Shown in pieces: positions 18,501-23,604 of a DNA stretch of 64,000 nt. The notes beneath the pieces were generated by a model, which was not told where the DNA came from, did not search any database, and saw only the letters and a list, made by a program, of their open reading frames with translations. Source of the DNA: JAKFEW01 sp036675505 (GTDB taxonomy: Bacteria; Cyanobacteriota; Sericytochromatia; S15B-MN24; JAQBPE01); assembly GCA_036675505.1 (NCBI GenBank), contig JAKFEW010000084.1, positions 18,538 to 82,537 of the forward strand, in the 5' to 3' direction. The stretch's first letter is position 1; every line of letters begins with the position of its first letter. A program made the translations under genes and the position numbers.

Positions 18501-21500
18501 CGCGACGTATACGCCAGCGCGGCCGGGCCCGACTCGCTCGCCTACGTCATCTACACCTCCGGCTCGACCGGGCGGCCCAAAGGCACGCTCCTGACCCATC
18601 GCGGCCTGTGCAACATGGTCGTGGCCGCGCAGCGCGCCTATGGCTTCGATGCCGCGAGCCGGGTCCTCCAGTTCGCCTCGCCGAGCTTCGACGCGTCGGT
18701 CTTCGAGATCTTGGCCACCCTCTGCAATGGCGGCACGCTTTGCCTGGGCGCCCGGGACGACCTCATGCCGGGCCCGGCGCTGCACGCCTTCATCCGCCGC
18801 CACCGCGTCAGCGTGATCAACGTGCCGCCGTCGGCGCTCGCGGTGATGGCCGTGCCGCCGGCCGACACCTCGCTCACCACCATCATCGTGGCGGGCGAGG
18901 CCTGTCCGGTCGACCTGGCGGCGGCGTGGTCGCGCGGCTGCAAGGTCTTCAACGCCTACGGGCCGACCGAGGCGACCGTCTGGTCGACGGTGGCGGCATA
19001 CGTCCCGGGCGAGGCCCAGGTGCCGATCGGCCGGCCGATCGCCAACGCCCGCGCCCACATCCTCGACGCCGCGCGCGCGCCCGTCCCGATCGGCGTGGCC
19101 GGCGAGCTCTACGTCGGCGGGCCGGGCCTCGCGCGGGGCTACCTCGGCCTGCCTGACTTGTCGGCGGAGCGCTTCATCGCCGATCCCTTCGCAGCCGGCG
19201 AGCGGCTCTACAGGACCGGCGACCTGGCGCGCTACCTGCCCGACGGCCGGATCGCGTTCCTGGGCCGCGTCGACCACCAGATCAAGCTGCGCGGGTTCCG
19301 CGTCGAGCCCGACGAAATCGCGCACGCCCTCGCGAGCCACCCCGGCGTCCGCGAGGCCCTGGTCATGGCCCGCGACGAGCACGATCGCCAGGCGCTGACC
19401 GCCTACGTGGTGCCCGGCCCGCTCGCCACGACCGAGGACGTGGAGCGGGCGCGGGTCGACCAGTGGCGCAGCCTGTACCAGGCGGCGGACGGCCAGGCCC
19501 CGGCGGCGGAGGTGGCCGACGCGACCCTGGGGTCGGACTTCACAGGCTGGAACAGCTCCTACACCGGCGCGCCGATCCCGCCCGACGAGATGGCCGCCTG
19601 GCGCGACGCCACGGTCGCGCGCATCCGGGCGTTGGCACCAAATCGCGTCTACGAGATCGGCTGCGGCACGGGCCTGCTGCTCTCCCAGCTCGCCCCCGGC
19701 TGCGAGGCCTACTGGGCGAGCGACTTCTCGCAGCCGGCGCTCGCGCAGGTCGAGCGGCTCAAGCGCATCGGCGCCGGGTTCGCCGGCGTTCATACGCTGC
19801 TGCGCAGCGCCGACGACTTCGCCGGCATCGCCCCCGCGAGCTTCGACACGATCATCCTCAACTCCGTGGCGCAGTACTTCCCCTCGGCGAGCTACCTGCG
19901 GCGCGTGCTCGCGCAGGCGGTACAAGCGCTCGCGCCCGGCGGGCGCATCTTCGTGGGCGACGTGCGGCACCTGGGCCTGCTGCGCCCTTTCCACGCCTCC
20001 GTCGCGTTGCACCGGGCGCACGGCGAGGAAGCGGCCGGCGTGCTCGCCGCCCAGGTCTGCGAGCGCGTCCAGCGCGAGGAGGAGCTCTGCCTGGCCCCCG
20101 CGTTCTTCGCCAGCCTGGGTATTCCGGGCCTGGCTGTGGAGGTGCTGCACAAGCGCAGCGCGGCGCACAACGAGCTCAACGACTTCCGCTACGACGTGAT
20201 CCTGCACCTCGACCCCGCGCTGGCGGTCGCGCCGGTCAGCTGGCTGGAATGGCAGCCCGGCGCCTCGGCCGCGGACCTCGTGGCGGCCTACGCCGGCCAG
20301 GTGGATGGCGGATCCTTGGGGTTCCGGAACATCCCCAATGCGAGGATTGGCAACGCGCTACGGGCCAGCGAGCTGCTGGCGCGATCGGCTGAGCTGGAAA
20401 CCGTTGGCGCGCTGCGAGATCAGGCCGCGGCGGCCGACCAGGAGGGCCTGGACCCGATGACGTTCTGGCAGCTGGATACGCCGCATCCCGCGGCGGTCCG
20501 GGTCTGCGTCGCCGACGATCCCGCGACGTTCGCGGTGGTTCTCTCGCCACCCGACCTGCTGCCGCTGCTCTTAACCGCCACCAGCCACCAGCCTCCCGAC
20601 AGCCTCGCCAACCACCCGGTCCAGGCCGAGGCGAGCGCCCAGCTGGTGCCGGCGCTCAGGGCCCACCTGGCGGCGCAGCTGCCCGAGCATATGCTGCCCG
20701 GTCACTACGTGGTGCTCGACGCATTCCCGTTGACCCCCAACGGCAAGGTCGATCGCGCCGCTCTGCCGGCGCCGGGGATGGCACGCCAGCCCGTGACCGA
20801 GGGCTTCGTCGGCCCGCGGACCACCGAGGAGACCGTGCTCTGCACGCTTTTCGCCGAGGTGCTGGGCGTCGAGGCGGTCGGGATCCACGACAGCTTCTTC
20901 GAGCTCGGGGGCCATTCCCTGCTGGCGATCCGGCTGATGGCGCGCATACGAGAGCGCTTCGGTACGGACCTGCCGCTCCGGCGCCTGTTCGAAGCCTCGA
21001 CGGTGGCAGCGTTGGCTCAGGGGCTGCGTGCGTCCCCGGCTTCCTCCACCGCCCCCGACCCGGCGCCGCAAATTGGCAAGGCACCCGCCAACGCGCCGCT
21101 CAAGCTCTCGCACAGCCAGGCGATGTGGTGGACGCTGTTCCCCGGCCGCGCGCAGCTCGAGCATGGCATCCAGAACAGCTTTGCGGCGATCGCGCTCGAA
21201 GGCGACCTGGACGAGGACGCCCTGGCGCGCAGCTTCCGGGCGGTCATTGCCCGGCACGAATCGTTGCGGACGACCTTCACCGGCATCGAGCGGCGCCCGC
21301 GCCGCGTGGTGCATGCGATGATGCCGTTCGAGCTGGGTCGGGTCGAGGCATCGTCCGAGGCTGATGCCCGCCGGCAATTGCAGCACAACGCCCAGGTCGC
21401 CTTCGACCTCGAGCGGGGGCCGTTGATCCGCGCCTGCGTGTACACCAGCGGCGCGAAGCGGCACCTGCTGATGGCCTCGGTCAGCCACCTCGTGTTCGAC

Positions 21501-22421
21501 GGCTGGTCGCTGAAAATCCTCCTGCAAGAGCTGAACCTGTTTTACGCGGCCTTCATCGCAGGCACCGAACCGGGGCTGGAACCGCTTCCCGTCCAGTATT
21601 CGGACTATGTGCACTGGCACCGCAGGCGGGTCTCGCGCACGGTGCTCTGGCGATCGCTGCCCTACTGGCTGCTCAAAGGCCTGAACATGCCGACGGTGCT
21701 CGACCTGCCCACGGACAAACCCCGGCCGGACGTGCTGACCATGGCAGGCAGGAGCGTCATCTTCGACCTGCCGCCCCCCCTGGTAAGTGCCCTTCGGGAC
21801 ATGGCCCAGCGCGAAGGCGTGACGCTGTACATGCTGCTCCTGGGCGCCTTCCAGGTGTTGCTGCACCGGTACAGCGGCCTGAGCGACATCTTCGTCGGCA
21901 CACCGGTCGCCAACCGGCCCACGAAGGAGACCGAATCGCTGATCGGCCTCTTCCTCAACTTCGTCGTCCTGAGGGCCGACCTGTCCGGCGCGCCGCGATT
22001 CCGCACATACTTGCAACGGGTGAAGGACACCTGCCTCGGCGCCTACGCGCACCAGGATCTGCCGTTCCAGGTGCTCGCCAGGTGCTTCGAGGCCTACGTC
22101 GCGCTGACCACCTTCCGGAGGTTGAAAACCGAGCAGACGGCGCGGTCCAACGTGATGTTCAATCTCGTCGAGGACATCGACGCCGAAGTCACGCTCGGCC
22201 CCCTCAAGGGGCGCCTGGTCCCGCTCGAATCCGAATTCGCGTCGCAAACGTTGCACCTGGTGCTGATACGCACAGGCGATGCCCTTATGGGCCACCTCGT
22301 TTACAACGCGGACCTGTTCCACCACGAGACGATTGTGGAACTCACAAAACGGTATCGAGCGCTCTTGGAGAGCGTCTTGATCGATCCCGACCAATCGGTG
22401 AGTCGCGGGAATCCAGGCTAA
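9540..22421 (+). CDS. Lipid-initiated NRPS: FAAL-PCP-C-PCP-C-A-PCP-C-A(NMT)-PCP-C
   Basis: A 4293-residue lipopeptide synthetase. A fatty acyl-AMP ligase (about 1-590; YSSGSTG at 181, WLPAYHDMG) loads PCP1 (Ser643). C1 (about 700-1200; HH830-831xxxD835) joins directly to PCP2 (Ser1268) with no A domain, and is interrupted at about 1070-1141 by repeat-derived sequence. C2 (His1465), A1 (about 1790-2285; YTSGSTG at 1938) and PCP3 (Ser2332) follow; then C3 (His2519), A2 (about 2850-3740; YTSGSTG at 3005) with an inserted N-methyltransferase (about 3306-3640; EIGCGTG near 3372), PCP4 (Ser3793), and a terminal C domain (about 3854-4293) with SHLVFDG, Ser for the first His. My reading of the A pockets is DGWDFGGVSK for A1 (nearest to Glu/Gln-type codes I recall) and DAFNIAAVWK for A2 (perhaps aromatic); both are tentative. 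No thioesterase or reductase is present, so the last C domain probably releases the product onto an amine or alcohol. Expected product: an N-acylated peptide with one N-methylated residue. Confidence 0.95.
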   Translation: MKPHESPDLLAIARWRAEHQADRRAFTFLADGETDERPITYGELDRQARAIAADLQRHGQPQDRALLLYPAGIGFVAAFLGCIYANVVAIPVPAHFHDPARLHRTLPRLRAIARDAEATVVLTCPEVLMHAALIFEQAPELAALRWLEWALDGETAEALERRAAGWRPPSIAPDDLAFLQYSSGSTGTPKGVMVSHANLIHNAAAIRRAFGHSEASVGVSWLPAYHDMGLVADVLQPLYAGFHSVFMSPFDFVARPLRWLAAIARYRATTSGAPNFAYALCVNKVAADQVAALDLSSWEVAYDCAEPVQAEVIDRFSATFAPAGFRREAFFPYLGMAEATLMVTAGRKDAPPTCLSLSAAALLQGLAEVVPAGTTAGARVFVGCGSSLPDQTLRIVEPETGEPCDDGVVGEIWVAGPSVARGYWRKPEATAATFQARLAGAAAVPAGETAAPADGFLRTGDLGFLIGGELFITGRLKDLIIIQGQNHYPQDLERAAEASDPQVRPGCTAAFAVERGGAEQLVVVAEVADAGTLPAERLAAVTTLIRAEIFEAHQLVAAQVVLLPAGTIPKTSSGKIRRRDCKDAFLADRLPAVGNDPYLADGLAAGCGEASTTADVLAAIVADLLELAHVGPGDHLLALGGHSLLATRLAARVRERFRVELPLRDVFEAPTIAALATRIALREAAMLPPITVAAGPGPWPLSYAQERMWFLEQLQPGGALYVMPAVVRLDGPLDVAALDAAFQALVDRHASLRTRFEARAGGEVVQVVQAQARCDVALVDLAHLDDPEAAARRQAHAAAAQPFDLAHAPLMRVTLFRIGEQAHLMALSMHHIVSDGWSMGIFTRELAQLYAAFRRGEPATLPAHAVQYADYARWQRAWLRDDVLQAQVAYWRDRLAGAPSALALPTDRPRPAVETFRGASLPFALDPALTERLHVVSQRAGVTPFMFLLAAFQVLLHRYSGQADICVGVPIANRRVQALEPLIGFFVNTLVIRGDLAGSPRFADFLQQLKARCLDAYAHQDLPFEKLVEELNPPRNPGHHPLFQVMFILQDGAMADWQFDGLEAEPVASPAPFCSLGGFVGRLERRGAPPQGVRGGLQRHARCLAGPLTPLRGPLPRAGSWGSWKEGKGAWVRHLVQAAPAHTSTSKFDLTLELIPRDGGLQGRLEYSRDLFDPATVARLGAHYVALLHAVLAAPELLVGDIALADLPAPRAAAPAAPQAAAPARSDRQAPQSPEELRLCALFAEVITDLALPQVDVRDSFFDLGGHSLLATRLAARIREEFRIELPLRKLFEAPSVEALAATVRALGGPAAAAPETPAPPVTLAPRDVPLPLSFAQERLWFMDQLMPGSALYTHPAVFRLQGPLDPAALAQSFEALVARHEPLRTRFEATPAGQAVQVIDPPGPFAPTRIDLRHLPLPDAEAEAARRAHAAAHAQFDLAHAPLMRAELIALAAEDHLLVLTIHHIIVDGWAMGILLRELGTLYDGFRQGVAIALPALAVQYADYVRWQRAWFGGDVFQAQLDYWKAQLAHAPTLLALPTDRPRPAIERYHGAKRHFQLDRGLTAQLHDLARREGVTPFMVLLAAFQVLLARYSHQTDICVGVPFANRRLKEVEPMLGLFVNTLVLRGDLAGAPSFRAFLHQIKERCLDADAHQDLPFERLVEALNPPRSTSHHPLYQVMFTLQEPAPWALTGVATTPVDVPADLSKLDLSLDLLPNDLGLAGRVEYNRDLFDPATIDRLAGHFEALLRAAVADPTVAVTRMPLLTEAERRQLLVEWNQTRVDYPKDACIHALIAAQVARTPESVAVVFEGRELTYAALDAQANRLAHHLRAKGVGPDVRVGLCVERSLELVVGVLAILKAGGAYVPLDPGYPAERVRFMLRDAGLRLVLAQSATRALLADEPVETLCLDAADPPWRQEPDDAPFSGVGLDHLISVIYTSGSTGKPKGVMNRHLGVYNHLVYRQSAYPMTPDDRVIQKTSINFDGSVWELFWPLMVGARLHVLQPSAQMDGRHLCAFIQRHGITLIDFVPSMLQEVLNEGLLQQCRSLRRFFVGGESLTYAHQQQFFATLDGPALTHGYGPTETTVSVIYYDCRRDDPRPVVPIGRPIANTRLYLLDAHGELVPVGVAGELHIGGDGLARGYLDRPALTAEKFIADPFAPGEHLYKSGDLARYLPDGNVEFLGRVDQQVKIRGFRIELGEIESVLSQHPGLRDVVVLAREDRPGDKRLVAYVVTGPGERPGPADLRMHLKAQLPDHMVPAAFVFLDRLPLTPNEKVDRRALPPPDQGRDQAGATYVAPGTPDEAALCELFAEVLGVRPIGLQDDFFDLGGHSLLATQLAARIRQRLQVELPLRRLFEAPTVAELAAIVRELQGRLLPPITRGTQAGPHRLSYAQERLWFMDQLEPDSALYNIPAAYRLDGRLDVGALEQSFGALIGRHEALRTRFVAVGGQPLQVVDPQAGFALPVVDLGALAAPDDEAVRLAQAEAQAGFDLAAGPLLRARLLRLAADRHVLLLNLHHIVSDGWSWGVMMRELASLYRAFKSGEPLALPALPIQYADYARWQREWFDGEVFQTQLDYWRRQLDGAPALLQLPTDRPRPAVESYRGARVDVPFARDLADQVQALAQREGVTPFMLLLAAFQVLLHRHSGQADICVGVPIANRRVQALEPLIGFFVNTLVIRGDLAGSPRFADFLQQLKARCLDAYAHQDLPFEKLVEELNPQRSLSHHSLFQVLFVLQEAGLDAFALDELTASPIELGSRLARFDLALELLPGPAGWTARIEYNRDLFDATTIARFLGHYEQLLRAILAQPDAQVASLNLLGSSELGLLAAWNDTRTPFEDATAVHRLFEAQVARTPEAVAVVFEGRELTYAALDAQANQLAHRLRAAGAGPEVLVGLCLERSPELVVGFLAILKAGGAYLPLDPAYPPARLGLMIDDARVGVVVTQGALLDRLPAHEARVIRLEADAPDDTDDTDDADDADDAGVARDVYASAAGPDSLAYVIYTSGSTGRPKGTLLTHRGLCNMVVAAQRAYGFDAASRVLQFASPSFDASVFEILATLCNGGTLCLGARDDLMPGPALHAFIRRHRVSVINVPPSALAVMAVPPADTSLTTIIVAGEACPVDLAAAWSRGCKVFNAYGPTEATVWSTVAAYVPGEAQVPIGRPIANARAHILDAARAPVPIGVAGELYVGGPGLARGYLGLPDLSAERFIADPFAAGERLYRTGDLARYLPDGRIAFLGRVDHQIKLRGFRVEPDEIAHALASHPGVREALVMARDEHDRQALTAYVVPGPLATTEDVERARVDQWRSLYQAADGQAPAAEVADATLGSDFTGWNSSYTGAPIPPDEMAAWRDATVARIRALAPNRVYEIGCGTGLLLSQLAPGCEAYWASDFSQPALAQVERLKRIGAGFAGVHTLLRSADDFAGIAPASFDTIILNSVAQYFPSASYLRRVLAQAVQALAPGGRIFVGDVRHLGLLRPFHASVALHRAHGEEAAGVLAAQVCERVQREEELCLAPAFFASLGIPGLAVEVLHKRSAAHNELNDFRYDVILHLDPALAVAPVSWLEWQPGASAADLVAAYAGQVDGGSLGFRNIPNARIGNALRASELLARSAELETVGALRDQAAAADQEGLDPMTFWQLDTPHPAAVRVCVADDPATFAVVLSPPDLLPLLLTATSHQPPDSLANHPVQAEASAQLVPALRAHLAAQLPEHMLPGHYVVLDAFPLTPNGKVDRAALPAPGMARQPVTEGFVGPRTTEETVLCTLFAEVLGVEAVGIHDSFFELGGHSLLAIRLMARIRERFGTDLPLRRLFEASTVAALAQGLRASPASSTAPDPAPQIGKAPANAPLKLSHSQAMWWTLFPGRAQLEHGIQNSFAAIALEGDLDEDALARSFRAVIARHESLRTTFTGIERRPRRVVHAMMPFELGRVEASSEADARRQLQHNAQVAFDLERGPLIRACVYTSGAKRHLLMASVSHLVFDGWSLKILLQELNLFYAAFIAGTEPGLEPLPVQYSDYVHWHRRRVSRTVLWRSLPYWLLKGLNMPTVLDLPTDKPRPDVLTMAGRSVIFDLPPPLVSALRDMAQREGVTLYMLLLGAFQVLLHRYSGLSDIFVGTPVANRPTKETESLIGLFLNFVVLRADLSGAPRFRTYLQRVKDTCLGAYAHQDLPFQVLARCFEAYVALTTFRRLKTEQTARSNVMFNLVEDIDAEVTLGPLKGRLVPLESEFASQTLHLVLIRTGDALMGHLVYNADLFHHETIVELTKRYRALLESVLIDPDQSVSRGNPG
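12760..12930. repeat. Palindromic repeat element inserted in frame in NRPS domain C1
   Basis: The block contains two copies of a G-rich motif (GGGTGGGTTCGTGGGG at 12767-12782; a variant at 12889-12904) and a long inverted repeat: CCGCAGGGGGTGAGGGG at 12807-12823 against its complement at about 12855-12875. The same motif, the same stem core and the shared loop word GGTGCCTCGCG recur at 45.3 kb between genes, so this is a dispersed repeat. In the NRPS it adds about 72 residues (about 1070-1141) of Gly/Arg/Pro-rich sequence between two segments that are nearly adjacent in domain C2. No clear target-site duplication is visible. The reading frame stays open through it. Confidence 0.85.
18447..18491 (+). 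repeat. Asp-rich microrepeat in NRPS domain A2
   Basis: Five tandem 9-base units of the type GAC-GAC-(A/G)C(C/G) encode (DDT)2(DDA)3 at residues about 2970-2984, in a loop before the A3 motif of the second adenylation domain. A1 has no matching insert. Replication slippage would change the length by whole codons without a frameshift. Confidence 0.7.
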
Positions 22422-22452
22422 AAGCGAGTTCGCGTGCGCCGCGAATGTAGAT

Positions 22453-23580
22453 TCAGTGGCGAACAGGTTCCTCCTGCTCGTGGGTGCTCGCGCATGCGGC
22501 GCCATCGACGCCGGGAATCGTGACCGTCACGACCCGCTCCTGGAAGGCCCGAACGCGCGGATCCATGATCCGGTGCCAGATCGGCGGGATCAGCGCCAGC
22601 GGCACCATGCCGCCATAGCCGAGCGGCAGCTCGGGGCCCTCCGCGAACGCCCGTAGCGTCTGGTACCGACGCCCCGGGTTCACGTGGTGGTCCGAGTGGC
22701 GCTGCAGCTTGAGCAGCAGGTAGTTCGTGAGCCGCCGGCTGGAGTTCCAGGAATGTTCGATGCCGACGCGCTCGAACTGGCCCGGCGCCACGAGCTGGCG
22801 TTCGAGGCCGTAGTGCTCGAGGTAGTTGACCGTCTCGAGCACGAGCACCGCGGCGGCGGCCTGCACCACGAAGAAGCCGGCGGCAGCCACACCCCAGGCC
22901 AGGTACAGCGCCAGCGTGAAGGCCACCGGCAGCGCCGCGTACCAGAGCATCTGGTTTCGGGCCGACACGAGCGGCAGCCCGAGCTGCCGGAGGCGGTTGG
23001 TTTCGAGGTGCCACGCGCTGCGGTAGCCGCCGACGATGCTGCGCGCGTAGAACGCGTAGACCGACTCGCCCAGGCGCGCCGTGGCCGGGTCCGCGGGGGT
23101 CGCGACGCGGGCGTGGTGGCCCAGGCGGTGCTCGATGTGGAAGTGCATGTAGCCGACCGTGAACCACAGCACCTGCGCGAGCCCCTGCTCCAGCCGCGAA
23201 TGGCGGTGGCAGAGCTCATGCGCGACGTTGATGCTCAGGCCGCCGTTCACCACGCCGACGGCCATCACCAGCGCGGCCCATTCGGCGCCGGTCAGGGGCT
23301 GGTGAGCAGCCCACCAGCAGGCCCCGACCAGCAAGGCCAGCTGCAAGGCCACGAACGGGTAGAGGAGGCGCCGCCAGCGCGTCTGCCCGGCCAGGCGCTC
23401 ACATTCGTCGTCGGTCGGGTTGCGCTCGTCCTGGCCGAGCACGAGGTCGAGCACCGGCACGAGCACGCCGGCCAGCGCCGGCGACAGGAAGGCCCACGGG
23501 CCGCCCCAGAGCGTTCCCAGCAGCGTGGCGAGCGGGAAAAGGTAGAAAAGCCCGTAGGCAGGCCAGCTCATCTCCCTCAT
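22453..23580 (-). CDS. AlkB-type membrane di-iron alkane/fatty acyl hydroxylase
   Basis: A 375-residue integral membrane non-heme di-iron oxygenase. The histidine boxes HELCHRH (121-127), EHRLGHH (150-156) and LQRHSDHH (292-299), together with NYLEHYGL (252-259), are the signature of alkane 1-monooxygenase (AlkB) rather than of ordinary desaturases. Several hydrophobic segments (about 8-48, 72-92, 102-118, 215-250) agree. It lies 24 bases downstream of the UvrA-like gene on the same strand and ends 31 bases from the end of the convergent NRPS gene. It may oxidise alkanes as an independent function, or hydroxylate the lipid tail of the NRPS product; position alone cannot decide. No rubredoxin gene is near. 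The ATG at 23580 has no clear ribosome site, and ATG 23571 is an alternative. Confidence 0.88.
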   Translation of the reverse strand: MREMSWPAYGLFYLFPLATLLGTLWGGPWAFLSPALAGVLVPVLDLVLGQDERNPTDDECERLAGQTRWRRLLYPFVALQLALLVGACWWAAHQPLTGAEWAALVMAVGVVNGGLSINVAHELCHRHSRLEQGLAQVLWFTVGYMHFHIEHRLGHHARVATPADPATARLGESVYAFYARSIVGGYRSAWHLETNRLRQLGLPLVSARNQMLWYAALPVAFTLALYLAWGVAAAGFFVVQAAAAVLVLETVNYLEHYGLERQLVAPGQFERVGIEHSWNSSRRLTNYLLLKLQRHSDHHVNPGRRYQTLRAFAEGPELPLGYGGMVPLALIPPIWHRIMDPRVRAFQERVVTVTIPGVDGAACASTHEQEEPVRH

Positions 23581-23604
23581 GTTACCCGCGCTTGCGCGAT
23601 CCGA

